From an uncultured Dehalococcoidia bacterium (GTDB lineage: Bacteria > Chloroflexota > Dehalococcoidia > Lucifugimonadales > UBA3495): a DNA stretch of 64,000 bases. Each line of letters starts with the position of its first letter. Positions within the stretch are counted from its first letter, which is position 1. The DNA is taken from contig OY282565.1 of the NCBI GenBank assembly GCA_958296445.1, forward strand, positions 1,405,936-1,469,935, read 5' to 3'. The position numbers and the translations under genes were made by a program. This document shows, piece by piece, positions 8,573 to 18,266 of the stretch. The notes beneath the pieces are model-generated. The model was given only the letters and a program-made list of their open reading frames with translations. It ran no database searches and had not been told where the DNA came from.

Positions 8573-8959
8573 ATGTTTTTGGATGATTACTTCAGGCAGT
8601 ATGGGCTGGTAGCCATTTTCTGCGTTGTGGCCGTGGCGGTGCCGGTCAGTATGATGCTGATGTCTTGGGGGATGTCGCGGGTTGGCCTGCGGCCCCGGGC
8701 GCCGAGCGCGGTTAAGGCGGAGACCTACGAGTGCGGGATGGAAGCCATCGGCGGCAAGTGGAATTTGTTTAACTTCCGCTATTATATGTTCGCCATCCTC
8801 TTCGTCATTTTTGACGTGGAGGTGATTTTCCTGTATCCCTGGGCCACCAAGTTTCTCAGTCTGGAGCTTTTCGCGCTTATTGAGATGGCGGTGTTCGTGG
8901 GGATTCTGCTGATAGGCTGGGCGTATGCCTGGCGCAAGCGCGATTTGGAATGGGGATAG
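8573..8959 (+). CDS. nuoA: NADH-quinone oxidoreductase subunit A
   Basis: A 128-residue subunit of the membrane arm of complex I with three transmembrane helices. The family core YECGMEAIGGKWNLFNFRYYMFAILFVIFDVE is present in pieces: YECG, FRYY and FDVEVIFLYPWA. An open frame runs back to 8033, but the ATG at 8573 follows the TGATATAAT promoter and matches the usual NuoA length. First gene of an 11-gene nuo set that lacks nuoE, nuoF and nuoG. Confidence 0.95.
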   Translation: MFLDDYFRQYGLVAIFCVVAVAVPVSMMLMSWGMSRVGLRPRAPSAVKAETYECGMEAIGGKWNLFNFRYYMFAILFVIFDVEVIFLYPWATKFLSLELFALIEMAVFVGILLIGWAYAWRKRDLEWG

Positions 8960-8995
8960 TCTTGGATAGGCAGGGGGCAGGTTCAGGAGGGGCGA

Positions 8996-9673
8996 ATGAT
9001 GCAGCAGCCGCATAGCGACGCTTTGGGTCTGCCGCCGGGCGAGTCGCTACAGTCGCGCACTTGGGAGCTGGACCGTAGCGAGGGGCGGGGGGTTCAGGAG
9101 CTTAAGGATGCTTCGCCGGAGCCGCTGCCCCCGCCGGGGGGGCCGGTTATCGAGGTTCCCGACGACCTGAAGCGCAATTTGATGGTCACTTCCATTGACG
9201 CTTTGGTCAATTGGGGGCGCAAGTCGTCGGCCTGGCCGGTGACGTTCGGGCTGGCCTGTTGCGCCTTTGAGATGATCGCCAGCAGTATGGGGCGGTTCGA
9301 CATTGCCCGGTTCGGGATGGAGGCGTTCCGGGCCTCGCCGCGGCAGGCGGATCTGCTGATCATCGCGGGGACGGTCACTTGGAAAATGGCGCCGCCGATA
9401 CGCCGGATCTACGAGCAGATGGCGGAACCGAAATGGGTTATATCAATGGGAGTGTGCGCGACCAGCGGCGGGCCTTACTATGGCTCGTACAGCGTGGTTC
9501 CGGGGGTTGACCATATTATCCCGGTGGACGTTTATGTGCCGGGCTGCCCGCCGCGTCCCGATGCGCTGCTCTACGGGGTTATGGAGCTTCACGAGAAAAT
9601 CAAGCGCCAGCGCAATTTGCCTTCGGGCTCAATTTTCCCGTCGTTCCTGCGAAAGCGGGAATCGGGCGGCTAG
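8996..9673 (+). CDS. nuoB: NADH-quinone oxidoreductase subunit B
   Basis: Carries the terminal [4Fe-4S] cluster N2 that passes electrons to quinone. The cluster ligands are visible as [19 protein letters not shown] and [10 protein letters not shown] Pro-rich N-terminal extension of about 55 residues precedes the conserved domain. The last residues (FLRKRESGG) are the translation of an intergenic CCCGCTTTCGCGGG repeat in reverse orientation (about 9645-9670), so the natural C-terminus was replaced by repeat sequence. GAGGGGCGA ribosome site. Confidence 0.96.
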   Translation: MMQQPHSDALGLPPGESLQSRTWELDRSEGRGVQELKDASPEPLPPPGGPVIEVPDDLKRNLMVTSIDALVNWGRKSSAWPVTFGLACCAFEMIASSMGRFDIARFGMEAFRASPRQADLLIIAGTVTWKMAPPIRRIYEQMAEPKWVISMGVCATSGGPYYGSYSVVPGVDHIIPVDVYVPGCPPRPDALLYGVMELHEKIKRQRNLPSGSIFPSFLRKRESGG

Positions 9674-9684
9674 GGGCGGCGGCG

Positions 9685-10128
9685 ATGGCACTGCTCCAGT
9701 TGAGCGGCCCCGAACTGGCGTGGCGGGTGGGCGACGCCGTGGCGGACTCGGTGGACTGCTGGAGCGATGACGCCCTGTGGGTCTGCCCGGCGGCCATCGC
9801 CGGGGTGGCCGGGTTTCTGCGGCAGGACGGCGAGCTGGATTTTCAATATCTAAACGCCATATCCGCCATTGACTATATCGGCCATTTCGAGCTGGTGTAT
9901 CACTTGACGTCCTTTCGCAAGGGACACAAGGCCACCATAAGGGCGCGGCTGGCGGGGCGGGAAAACCTGTGGGCGCCGTCGGTCTATCACCTGTGGCGGG
10001 GGGCCGATTTTCAGGAGCGGGAAATCTGGGACTTGATGGGGATACGCTTTGAGGGTCACCCCAATATGAAGCGGATAATGCTGTGGGAGGGCTTTGAGGG
10101 TCACCCGCTGCGGAAGGATTATCTGTGA
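9685..10128 (+). CDS. nuoC: NADH-quinone oxidoreductase subunit C
   Basis: The 30-kDa subunit of the peripheral arm, 147 residues. It holds the family helix and strand set [10 protein letters not shown] and the signature [26 protein letters not shown], with the closing GHPLRKDY. It is separate from nuoD rather than fused as in enterobacteria. Its stop overlaps the nuoD start by 4 nt (GTGA). Confidence 0.95.
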   Translation: MALLQLSGPELAWRVGDAVADSVDCWSDDALWVCPAAIAGVAGFLRQDGELDFQYLNAISAIDYIGHFELVYHLTSFRKGHKATIRARLAGRENLWAPSVYHLWRGADFQEREIWDLMGIRFEGHPNMKRIMLWEGFEGHPLRKDYL

Positions 10129-11255
10129 TAAACGGCCCGAACATCCGCACCGAGCCGATGACGGTCAATATCGGGCCGCAGCATCCCAGCACGCATGGGG
10201 TGTTCCGGCTGCGGGTGACTTTCGACGGCGAGGAAATTCTGCAAGTGGAGCCGATATTCGGCTACCTGCATCGCGGCACGGAAAAGCTGGCGGAGGAACG
10301 CAACTACACGCAGGTGGTTACGCTTACCGACCGGCTGGACTATGTGTCCTCGATGATTAACAATCAGGCGTACTGTCTGGCGGTGGAGAAGCTGCTGGGC
10401 GTCGAGGCGCCGATGCGGGGGAAGTATCTGAGGACGCTGGCCGCGGAGCTACAGCGCATTGCGGCGCACTTGATGGGGATAGGGTTCATCCTGCAAGACC
10501 TGGGGACGCTGGGAACGCCGCTGATGTACTGCTTCCGCTCCCGGGAGCGTATTCTGGACCTGTTCGAGATGCTTTGCGGCGCCCGGATTACGGTCAGCTA
10601 TATGCGGCCCGGGGGGGTGTTTTTCGATGCGCCGCCGGATTTCTGGCCGGCGCTGGAGCAGTTTCTGAGGGATTTCGATGAGGAGTATAAGGAGCTGGGG
10701 CAGCTTATCCTCGAGAACGAAATCGTGATGGTTCGGACGCGGGGCGTGAGTTACCTGCCTCTGGAGGCGGCAATCAACGGCTCGGTGAGCGGGCCGGTGC
10801 TGCGGGCCAGCGGGCTGGGTTGGGACTGGCGCAAGGTGGAGCCTTACGACGCTTATGACTTGGTGGAGTTTGATGTTCCGGTTCCGCCGTATAATCCGGC
10901 GGGGGGCGACAATTATGACCGCTTCTGGGTGCGGGTGCAGGAAATCCGGCAGAGTGTGCGAATCATCCGGCAGTGCGCGGCGCAGATAGAGCCGGGGCCG
11001 GTGCGGGCGGCGGTGCCGCTGGTGCTGCGCCCGGAACCGGGGGCCGAAGCCTACGGGCGGGTGGAGGCGTCCAAGGGGGAGCTGGCCTTTTATCTGGTTA
11101 GCGACGGGGGCATCAGCCCGTATCGTTGCAAGATACGGTCGCCGTCGTTGCTGAACCTTACGGTCACCGAGCATCTGCTGGTGGGCTGGAAGCTGGCGGA
11201 TATGATTGTCACTCTGGGCAGCGTTGACATCAATATGGGTGAAGTAGACCGTTGA
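10125..11255 (+). CDS. nuoD: NADH-quinone oxidoreductase subunit D
   Basis: The 49-kDa subunit that forms the quinone-binding site with NuoB. It has [15 protein letters not shown] at the start, [32 protein letters not shown] and MRPGGV, and it ends DINMGEVDR as complete NuoD proteins do. 376 residues, GTG start at 10125 overlapping nuoC. Confidence 0.96.
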   Translation: MINGPNIRTEPMTVNIGPQHPSTHGVFRLRVTFDGEEILQVEPIFGYLHRGTEKLAEERNYTQVVTLTDRLDYVSSMINNQAYCLAVEKLLGVEAPMRGKYLRTLAAELQRIAAHLMGIGFILQDLGTLGTPLMYCFRSRERILDLFEMLCGARITVSYMRPGGVFFDAPPDFWPALEQFLRDFDEEYKELGQLILENEIVMVRTRGVSYLPLEAAINGSVSGPVLRASGLGWDWRKVEPYDAYDLVEFDVPVPPYNPAGGDNYDRFWVRVQEIRQSVRIIRQCAAQIEPGPVRAAVPLVLRPEPGAEAYGRVEASKGELAFYLVSDGGISPYRCKIRSPSLLNLTVTEHLLVGWKLADMIVTLGSVDINMGEVDR

Positions 11256-12508
11256 ACTGCGTTTTGGGGCCAGACAACATCCTGTACGACACAGTATTGT
11301 TCCGCGAGGTGTATAACTTCGTGGGGCAGGTATTGCCCTGCTGGCTGTCGTGGTTCGTTGCCGGGTTCGTGATAATTTTCCTGCTGGTCAACGCGGTGCT
11401 GCTGGGTGCGGCGGCCTTTTCGTGGATGGAGCGGCGGCTGATTGGCAAGTTTCAGAACCGGCTGGGGCCGAACCGCTGGGGGCCATTCGGGTTGTTCCAG
11501 CCGATCGCCGATATGGTAAAGCTGCTGTTCAAGGAGGACTTGACGCCGGGAACGGCTGATAAGCTGGTGTTTCTGGCGGTGCCGGTGGCGATGGTGGCGC
11601 CGGTGATGCTGATGCTGGCGGTGGTGCCATTCGCCAAGGATACGGCGCTGGCAAATCTGAATGTGGGCGTGTTGTATATTCTGGCGGTTACGTCGGTTAC
11701 TTCGATCGCTATATTTATGGCGGGGTGGTCGTCGAACAACCGCTTTGCGCTGTTTGGGGCGGCCCGGGGCGTGGCGGTGCTGATAAGCTATGAGGTGCCG
11801 GTGGTGGTGTCGCTGCTGGGGGTGGTGATGCTGGCGGGGTCAATGTCGCTGGCGGATGTGGTGTCGGCGCAGACGCTGCCCTTTATAATCGTGCAGCCGA
11901 TGGCCTTTTTCGTGTTCGTGGCGGGAACCGCGGCCGAGCTGAACCGGACGCCCTTCGATATGGCGGAGGCGGAGTCGGAGCTTATCGCGGGCTACCATAC
12001 CGAGTACAGCGGCATAAAGTTCGCTATGATACAGGCGGCGGAGTTCGGGGGGGTGATGGCGGCGTCGGGGGTCATCGTTACCCTGTTCCTCGGCGGGTGG
12101 GAAGGCCCGGCGGCCCATTGGCTGGGCTGGCTGTGGTTCCTGCTGAAGACGATGGCGGTGGCGGTGGGGTTTATCTGGGTGCGGGCGACTTTTCCCCGGC
12201 TGCGGATTGACCAACTGCTGGCGCTGGCCTGGAAGTTTTTGTTGCCGGTGAGCCTGATTAACCTGCTCGCCACGGCGCTGGAGATTTACTTCCTGCGGGA
12301 CGCATCGGGCGTGTTGACGCGGGGGGACTTGGGGATTATGACCGGAATCAATCTGGCTTTGATGGCGGGCTGCGTTTTCCTGTTCGGCAGCTTGGTGCGG
12401 GAAAAGGTGCGGCCAGTGGCGCCCGGGCTGCCGCCGGGCGTTACCCCCGTCATTTTACCGGCGCGGGAGTCGCCGGCGCGGGATTTACCGGCAGGGGAGA
12501 CGGACTGA
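11252..12508 (+). CDS. nuoH: NADH-quinone oxidoreductase subunit H
   Basis: Membrane subunit at the junction of the two arms, eight or nine helices. Motifs: ERRLIGKFQNRLGPNRWGPFGLFQPIADMVKLLFKED (in pieces), ELNRTPFDMAEAESELIAGYHTEYSG and RATFPRLRIDQLLALAWK. At 418 residues it is longer than the usual 330-350, with a C-terminal PARESPARDLPAGETD tail of low complexity. TTG start overlapping the nuoD stop by 4 nt. Confidence 0.95.
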   Translation: MNCVLGPDNILYDTVLFREVYNFVGQVLPCWLSWFVAGFVIIFLLVNAVLLGAAAFSWMERRLIGKFQNRLGPNRWGPFGLFQPIADMVKLLFKEDLTPGTADKLVFLAVPVAMVAPVMLMLAVVPFAKDTALANLNVGVLYILAVTSVTSIAIFMAGWSSNNRFALFGAARGVAVLISYEVPVVVSLLGVVMLAGSMSLADVVSAQTLPFIIVQPMAFFVFVAGTAAELNRTPFDMAEAESELIAGYHTEYSGIKFAMIQAAEFGGVMAASGVIVTLFLGGWEGPAAHWLGWLWFLLKTMAVAVGFIWVRATFPRLRIDQLLALAWKFLLPVSLINLLATALEIYFLRDASGVLTRGDLGIMTGINLALMAGCVFLFGSLVREKVRPVAPGLPPGVTPVILPARESPARDLPAGETD

Positions 12509-12509
12509 T

Positions 12510-13133
12510 ATGTATGGGTTGGCAATGGCGAAAGGGTTGATGGTGACCCTGAAAAACTTGACGAAAAAGCCGTTCACGGTGCAGTACCCGGAGGAGCGGC
12601 TGAAGCAGCATCCGCGGTTTCGGGGCGAGGAATTTGTCTGGTACGAAGAGCGTTGCACGGGCTGCGCGTCCTGCGCCAAGTATTGCCCCTTGGGAATCAT
12701 TAAAATCGTGACCAGCCCCAGCGAAACGGCCCCGGCGGAGGGGGACAAGTACCGGCTGGAAGAGTTCGACATCGCCATCAACCGCTGTATGTTCTGTGGG
12801 CTGTGCGTGGAAGCCTGCCCGTATGATGCGCTGTTTATGGGCAGCGGGTTCGAGCAGGGGAGCTATTCCCGGCAGGATATGGTTATCACCATTGACGAGC
12901 TGCGGCAGGCCGACAAGCACCCCAGCACTTTCTACCGGCCGCAACTGGAGGCGCAGGAATACGACCCCCGGGGCGGGCGGCCGCTGGACTGGCGGCAGGT
13001 GGGTAGGGAGTCTTGGCAGTGGCACCAGCGGGAAAAGGCCGGAATGCGTATCGCCGGACGCCCGGCGCCCGGGGACGGCGACCCGGACGGGGAGGGCAAT
13101 CAGCTATCCGCTCCCGCGACGGGAGAGGGTTAG
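12510..13133 (+). CDS. nuoI: NADH-quinone oxidoreductase subunit I
   Basis: Ferredoxin-like subunit with two [4Fe-4S] clusters: CTGCASCAKYCP and CMFCGLCVEACP, followed by the conserved YDALFMG. 207 residues. The last 25 or so (PGDGDPDGEGNQLSAPATGEG) are a low-complexity tail partly encoded by a CTCCCGCGACGGGAG palindrome. Without NuoEFG, electrons must enter here or near here from another donor such as ferredoxin; that is inference. Confidence 0.95.
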   Translation: MYGLAMAKGLMVTLKNLTKKPFTVQYPEERLKQHPRFRGEEFVWYEERCTGCASCAKYCPLGIIKIVTSPSETAPAEGDKYRLEEFDIAINRCMFCGLCVEACPYDALFMGSGFEQGSYSRQDMVITIDELRQADKHPSTFYRPQLEAQEYDPRGGRPLDWRQVGRESWQWHQREKAGMRIAGRPAPGDGDPDGEGNQLSAPATGEG

Positions 13134-13149
13134 GGCGGGGCGTCGCTAG

Positions 13150-13803
13150 ATGCTGTTTCAGGATGTAGTGTTCTGGCTGCTAACCGTGGTGGCCGTGGGT
13201 TCGGCGCTGGGGGTAGTGCTGATTCGCGACCTGTTTCGCGCGGCGCTGTTGCTGGTGGCGGTGTTTGTGGCCGTTGGGGGCTACTTTGTGCTGCTGAACG
13301 CCGAGTTTCTGGCGGTGGTGCAGGTGCTAATATATGCCGGGGCTATTTCGGTGCTGATTATCTTTGCCGTGATGCTTACCCGGGACGTGCAACAGGGCAA
13401 CCCGCCCAACCGGCTGCAAATTCCGGCGGTGGCGCTGGCCGCGCTGCTGCTGGCCGCGCTGGTGACTGTGGCGGTGGATACGCAGTGGAGTTTCCTGCCC
13501 GAGGGGGAGCGGCAGAGCGTTGAGCTGGTGCAGACCGCGGCGGTGTCGGACATATCGCCGGAAACGCTGGAGCAGGCCGGGGCGGCCGGGGAGTCGGCGG
13601 CGCAGGGGGTGGGTCTGGCGGATTTGCTGATTGGCCGGTTCGTGCTGCCTTTCGAGGCGGTGTCGGTGCTTTTGCTGGCGGCCCTCATCGGCGCGTTGGC
13701 GCTGGTGCGGCCCCGGCCGGCGCCGCAGGATGCGAGGGCGAGCGGGGCGGAGTCGGCGTCGGAATCGGCAGGGGCCGGGGCCGCCGGTTCGGAGGCGGAT
13801 TAG
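13150..13803 (+). CDS. nuoJ: NADH-quinone oxidoreductase subunit J
   Basis: Membrane subunit with five helices in 217 residues. The helix containing LNAEFLAVVQVLIYAGAISVLIIFAVML carries the conserved pi-bulge and ion-path region of NuoJ. A long loop between helices 4 and 5 and an Ala/Ser/Glu-rich C-terminal tail are lineage-specific. Directly after nuoI and 5 nt before nuoK. Confidence 0.93.
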   Translation: MLFQDVVFWLLTVVAVGSALGVVLIRDLFRAALLLVAVFVAVGGYFVLLNAEFLAVVQVLIYAGAISVLIIFAVMLTRDVQQGNPPNRLQIPAVALAALLLAALVTVAVDTQWSFLPEGERQSVELVQTAAVSDISPETLEQAGAAGESAAQGVGLADLLIGRFVLPFEAVSVLLLAALIGALALVRPRPAPQDARASGAESASESAGAGAAGSEAD

Positions 13804-13808
13804 CCGGT

Positions 13809-14138
13809 ATGTCCTTTGAAGCGTTTATGATTGTGGCGGCGGTACTGTTTTGTATCGGGCTGTACGGCTCGCTGGCCCGGCGCAATGTGCTGGCGGTGCT
13901 GATGTCCATAGAGCTGATGTTTAACGCGGTAAACGTGACGCTGGTGGCGATGGCGAAGTATCTGGCCCCGGCGGGGTTGCAGGATGACATAAGCGCGGTG
14001 CTTACTGGGCAGGTGTTCGCGGTGTTTATCATCACGGTGGCGGCGGCGGAGATAGCCCTGGGTTTGGGTATTGTGTTCGCTATGTACCGCACTAATGAGT
14101 CGGTGGAGCTTACCGATGCCGCTACGATGCGGAACTAG
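13809..14138 (+). CDS. nuoK: NADH-quinone oxidoreductase subunit K
   Basis: Small three-helix membrane subunit, 109 residues. The conserved glutamates for proton transfer are in SIELMFNAVN and VAAAEIALGLGI. Length and pattern are normal for NuoK. It ends 4 nt before a palindromic intergenic repeat that splits the nuo cluster. Confidence 0.95.
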   Translation: MSFEAFMIVAAVLFCIGLYGSLARRNVLAVLMSIELMFNAVNVTLVAMAKYLAPAGLQDDISAVLTGQVFAVFIITVAAAEIALGLGIVFAMYRTNESVELTDAATMRN

Positions 14139-14141
14139 GGT

Positions 14142-14170
14142 GGATTCCCGCCTTCGCGGGAATGACGGGG
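14142..14170. repeat. ATTCCCGCCTTCGCGGGAAT palindrome
   Basis: Same family as the elements in the 6.2-6.9 kb tract, followed to 14258 by degenerate GATGACGG/AGGATAGGATGGCGG spacer repeats. It lies inside the nuo cluster between nuoK and the DUF2007-like gene and could attenuate transcription. Confidence 0.8.
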
Positions 14171-14306
14171 GCGGCGGGAATGGCGGATAGGATAGGATGG
14201 CGGATTAGGATAGGATGACGGACGGGGTGGGAATGACGGATGATGCGGGAATGTACGGATGGGGCGGGGGTGGGGGTTTTACGGGCGGGGTGACAGTTTT
14301 GCGGGG

Positions 14307-14522
14307 ATGGTGGATTCGGACAGGAATATGTGGGTAGAGTTCAGGAAGGCGTCTAACCTGATGGCGGCGGAAATGTGGAAGGAGGTTCTCGAGGGCGAGG
14401 GCCTGCCTGCCCGCATCCTGCCGGAGGGGGATATTCTGGACTGGAGCGAGCGGGGGGCGTTTCGCGTCTGCGTTCCCAAGGGGCGGGAACACGTGGCCGA
14501 GGAGATACTGAGGAAGCTGTAG
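14307..14522 (+). CDS. DUF2007-like putative signal-transducing protein
   Basis: Seventy-one residues with the ferredoxin-like alpha-beta pattern of DUF2007: FRKASNLMAAEMWKEVLEGEGLPARIL, a short loop, FRVCVPKGREHVAEEILRKL. DUF2007 proteins resemble the PII-like GlnB fold; their function is unknown. It is wedged between nuoK and nuoL, and nuoL starts 8 nt after its stop, so it is very likely cotranscribed with complex I. The open frame begins at 14259, but those codons are repeat sequence. ATG 14307 or 14328 is the likely start. Confidence 0.75.
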   Translation: MVDSDRNMWVEFRKASNLMAAEMWKEVLEGEGLPARILPEGDILDWSERGAFRVCVPKGREHVAEEILRKL

Positions 14523-14529
14523 ATGTCCG

Positions 14530-16665
14530 ATGGTTACTGAAGCCGCCGTATGGGCCATATTTCTGTTGCCGCTGGGCTCTTTTGTCCTGATTGCCTTGGT
14601 TATCCGGCCATTCCTTAACCGCTGGCCGCTGCTGGCCGCGGTCAGCACTATCGGGGCGCTGACGGCGGCTACCGTGCTGGCTGCGCTGACGCTGCGGTCG
14701 GTCATTCTGGGCCATACTGCGGTTTTCCCTACTTGGGAATGGCTGTCGTTGGGCGGGGCGACCATTGAGATGGGGCTGCTGGTAGACCCGCTCACTGCGG
14801 TTATGCTGGTGGTGGTGACTTCCATCAGCCTGCTGATACAGATTTACTCCGTGGGATATATGCAGGGGGACCCGGGGTTTGCCCGGTATTTCGCCTATAT
14901 GTCCCTGTTTACCGCTTCGATGCTGGGGCTGGCCCTTTCCAGCAACATTGTTCAGTTGTACGCCTTCTGGGAGCTGGTGGGGGTGTCGTCGTACCTGCTT
15001 ATCGGCTTCTGGCACGAGCGGCCCTTGGCGGCGGCGGCGGCCAAGAAAGCGTTTATCATAACGCGCATCGGCGACGTGGGCTTTCTGATAGCGATACTGT
15101 ACCTGTTCCTGAAGGCGGACGATTTCGCTGCGGCCGGGCTGAACGCTTTTCACATTCCCGACATCTGGCAGGCGGCGCAGCCTTTGGCGGCGGGGGGGGC
15201 GATACTGGCCGGGGGGGCTTTGACCTGGATGGCGCTGGGGATATTCGCCGGGGCGGCGGGCAAGTCGGGGCAGTTCCCGTTGCACGCCTGGCTGCCGGAC
15301 GCGATGGAAGGCCCGACGCCGGTAAGCGCGTTGATTCACGCGGCCACGATGGTAGCCGCCGGGGTGTTTCTGGTGGCCCGCTTTTACCCGGTGTTCCAGC
15401 AGTCGGACAACGCTATGGCGGTAGTGGCCCTAGTGGGGGCGTTCACCGCGGTTATGGCGGCGACGATGGGGCTGGTGATGAACGACATAAAGCGGGTGAT
15501 GGCCTATTCCACGGTGAGCCAGTTGGGGTACATGATGGCGGCGTTGGGGATGGGGGCCTTCGCGCCGGCGATATTCCACTTGGTGACTCATGCGATATTC
15601 AAGGCGCTGCTGTTTTTGGGGGCGGGCAGCGTCAACCATGCCAGCGGCACCTTTGATATGCGGTATATGGGCGGCCTGCGCCGGTATATGCCCGCCACTT
15701 ATCTGCTGGTGGTCATCGCCGCCCTCAGCCTTATCGGAATCATTCCGCTGGCCGGGTTCTGGAGCAAGGACGAAATCCTGCTGGGGGCGTGGGACGGCAA
15801 CAGTCATCTGGCGGTCTGGATGAACCGGGCGACTTTTATTTCCCTGCTGGCCGGGGTGGCGCTTACGGCTTTCTATACCGTGCGCATGGTTATGCTTACC
15901 TTTTATGGGCAGTTCCGGGGCGGAATCGAGCAGGAAAGCGCCGATGCCGGGGCCGGGGGGGCGGGCGAGGAAGCCGCCGCAGTACACGGCCCGGCGGCGC
16001 ACGGCCCGGAGGAAGGGGAAGGCGAGTCCCATCAGGGGCATAGCGCGGGCGGTCACAGCGGCGGGGTTCACTTGGCGGAGTCGCCGCTGGTGATGGTGGC
16101 GCCGATGGCGGTTCTGGGCGTGGGCGCGGTGGTGGCCGGATACGTTATAAACCCGCAGTGGATAGATTTCTTGGGGGTTCCGGTGCACTGGATAACCGGG
16201 TTCGTAGCCGACGGGCTGCTGGCGGCGACCGGGGGCGAGGGTCACGCCGAATTGCCGGAATTCAACTGGGCCATCGCCGGAATCTCCACCGCGGCGGCAG
16301 TGGGCGGGGCGGTTCTGGGGCTGGCGGTGTACGGCACCCGGTTGGGCCGGCCGGAGCAGGACGGGCGGGCGCGGGAACCGCTGCGGCTGCTGGGGCCGGT
16401 TTATACTCTGCTGTCGCAGAAATACTATGTGGACGCGCTGTATGAGGGGCTAATCGTCCGGCGGGGTTTCTATCGCATTTTCGCCGGGCTGATGAACTGG
16501 CTGGACCGGCGGATTGTGGACGGGGCGGTTGACTTGGCCGGGTGGTTTTTCCGCAACCTGGGTTCCGCGGTGGGGCGGTTGCAGACCGGGCAGACGCAGG
16601 CATACGCTACCGCGGTGGCATTGGGCGCACTGCTTATAATTCTTGGCTTCCTGCTGGCCTCGTAG
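14530..16665 (+). CDS. nuoL: NADH-quinone oxidoreductase subunit L
   Basis: Largest antiporter-like subunit, 711 residues. Visible: FWELVGVSSYLLIGFWHERPLAA, GKSGQFPLHAWLPDAMEGPTPVSALIHAATMV, and DIKRVMAYSTVSQLGYMMAALG. The usual hydrophilic loop near residues 475-515 is rich in His, Gly and Glu (HGPAAHGPEEGEGESHQGHS), as in many NuoL. The long lateral helix and the last transmembrane helix are present at the C-terminus. Confidence 0.96.
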   Translation: MVTEAAVWAIFLLPLGSFVLIALVIRPFLNRWPLLAAVSTIGALTAATVLAALTLRSVILGHTAVFPTWEWLSLGGATIEMGLLVDPLTAVMLVVVTSISLLIQIYSVGYMQGDPGFARYFAYMSLFTASMLGLALSSNIVQLYAFWELVGVSSYLLIGFWHERPLAAAAAKKAFIITRIGDVGFLIAILYLFLKADDFAAAGLNAFHIPDIWQAAQPLAAGGAILAGGALTWMALGIFAGAAGKSGQFPLHAWLPDAMEGPTPVSALIHAATMVAAGVFLVARFYPVFQQSDNAMAVVALVGAFTAVMAATMGLVMNDIKRVMAYSTVSQLGYMMAALGMGAFAPAIFHLVTHAIFKALLFLGAGSVNHASGTFDMRYMGGLRRYMPATYLLVVIAALSLIGIIPLAGFWSKDEILLGAWDGNSHLAVWMNRATFISLLAGVALTAFYTVRMVMLTFYGQFRGGIEQESADAGAGGAGEEAAAVHGPAAHGPEEGEGESHQGHSAGGHSGGVHLAESPLVMVAPMAVLGVGAVVAGYVINPQWIDFLGVPVHWITGFVADGLLAATGGEGHAELPEFNWAIAGISTAAAVGGAVLGLAVYGTRLGRPEQDGRAREPLRLLGPVYTLLSQKYYVDALYEGLIVRRGFYRIFAGLMNWLDRRIVDGAVDLAGWFFRNLGSAVGRLQTGQTQAYATAVALGALLIILGFLLAS

Positions 16666-16705
16666 CGGGCCGCAGGGACGCAGGACAAGGGACGGCATCG
16701 CCGAT

Positions 16706-18259
16706 ATGGTGACCGAGTTCAACGGACTTTTGACGGCAACGGTGTTCCTGCCGGCGGCGGGGGCGGTTTTGCTGTTGTTGCTGCCCGGAACCAGGGACGG
16801 AAAGCCCAACCGGGCGGTTCGCGGCGCGGCGGTGGCGGTGGCGGTGGCCGATCTGGTGCTGGCGCTGCTGGTGTTCGCGCTGTTCGACAGGGGAGAGGAC
16901 GCCGCCCGTTTCCAGTTCGTAGACCAGTTCGCCTGGATACCGGATGTCGGGCTGAAGGCGTCGTATCTGCTGGCGGTGGATGGGCTGTCGGCGCCGCTGG
17001 TGGCGCTTACCGGGCTGCTGGGGTTGTGCGCCGTACTGGCGTCGTGGCATATCGGGCTGCGGGTGAAGGAATACTTTTTCTGGCTGCTGCTGCTACAGTC
17101 GGCGGTTATGGGGGTGTTCACCTCGCTGGACTTGTTGCTCTTTTTCCTGTTCTGGGAGCTGGAGCTGTTGCCGATGTATATGCTCATCTCCATCTGGGGG
17201 AGCGGGCGCAAAGAATACTCGGCGATGAAGTTTCTGATATTCACGATTCTGGGCAGCGCCTTTATGCTGGTGGCGATTGTCGCGGTGTTCCTTACGCCCG
17301 ATGTCGGCACATTCAACCTGATTGAGCTTTCGGGGGCGGGTGCGGCGTTGACGGCGGCGGCGGCGCTGATACCGCTGGCCTGGCTGTTCTGGCTGTTTTT
17401 CGCGGCCTTTGCGGTGAAGCTGCCAACCTGGCCGTTGCATACGTGGCTTCCCGACGCCCATACCGACGCGCCGACCGCGGCGAGCGTGATGCTGGCCGGG
17501 GTGCTGCTGAAAATGGGGGGCTACGGCCTGCTGCGGGTCAACGTTGGGCTGTTCCCGAACCAGGCGGAGCAGTTCGCATGGGTGCTGGTGGTTCTGGGCG
17601 TGGTAAGCGTGCTGTACGGCGCGGTGGTGACGATGCGGCAGACCGACCTGAAGCGGCTTATCGCCTATTCCAGCGTCAGTCACATGGGGCTGGTGCTGCT
17701 GGGTATCGGGTCGGTGGGAGTCGGCGGCGGGGGCCTGACCGTTACCGGGCTCAGCGGGGCGGCGATGCAGTTGTTCACGCACGGCACCATAACCGGGCTG
17801 CTGTTTCTGGCGGTGGGGCTGGTTTACGAAAAGGCGCATACCCGCTATATCCCGGACTTGGGCGGGCTGGCCGGGCGAATGCCATTCGTGGCGGCGGCGA
17901 TGCTGATTGCCGGGCTGGCCTCGCTGGGGCTGCCGGGGTTGAGCGGCTTCGTTTCGGAGCTGCTGGTGTTCCTGGGGGCTTTCCGGGCCTACGGCTGGCC
18001 TACGGCGCTGGCGGTGGTGGGGATTGTGCTGGCCGCCGGATACATTCTTTGGATGATGGAGCGGGCGTTTTTCGGGCCGCGCCCTTCGACCGGCTCAGGG
18101 GAGCGGTTCACCGATTTGACCGACGCTACGCTGGTGGAAGCCGCGCCGCTGGCCTTGATGGTGGTCTGCATCATCGGGGTAGGGGTTTATCCGGCCCTGC
18201 TGACCGACGTGTTCGATTCGGCTCTGGAACCTATGATTAAGGCCATAAACGGCGGCTAA
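16706..18259 (+). CDS. nuoM: NADH-quinone oxidoreductase subunit M
   Basis: Antiporter-like subunit, 517 residues from the ATG at 16706; an earlier in-frame start would overlap nuoL. Motifs: FFLFWELELLPMYMLI, FAVKLPTWPLHTWLPDAHTDAPTAASVMLAGVLLKMGGYG and DLKRLIAYSSVSHMGLVLLG. Near the C-terminus the loop GPRPSTGSGERF is encoded by CCCTTCGACCGGCTCAGG, a sequence typical of dispersed repeats (18082-18100), apparently inserted in frame after the last conserved helix pair. Confidence 0.96.
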   Translation: MVTEFNGLLTATVFLPAAGAVLLLLLPGTRDGKPNRAVRGAAVAVAVADLVLALLVFALFDRGEDAARFQFVDQFAWIPDVGLKASYLLAVDGLSAPLVALTGLLGLCAVLASWHIGLRVKEYFFWLLLLQSAVMGVFTSLDLLLFFLFWELELLPMYMLISIWGSGRKEYSAMKFLIFTILGSAFMLVAIVAVFLTPDVGTFNLIELSGAGAALTAAAALIPLAWLFWLFFAAFAVKLPTWPLHTWLPDAHTDAPTAASVMLAGVLLKMGGYGLLRVNVGLFPNQAEQFAWVLVVLGVVSVLYGAVVTMRQTDLKRLIAYSSVSHMGLVLLGIGSVGVGGGGLTVTGLSGAAMQLFTHGTITGLLFLAVGLVYEKAHTRYIPDLGGLAGRMPFVAAAMLIAGLASLGLPGLSGFVSELLVFLGAFRAYGWPTALAVVGIVLAAGYILWMMERAFFGPRPSTGSGERFTDLTDATLVEAAPLALMVVCIIGVGVYPALLTDVFDSALEPMIKAINGG

Positions 18260-18266
18260 CGGAACG

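Noticed and set aside
7097..9013. 638-codon minus-strand frame
   Set aside because: A shadow of the CoA-transferase in another frame, running on through the repeat region and nuoA; composition is Arg/Pro/His.
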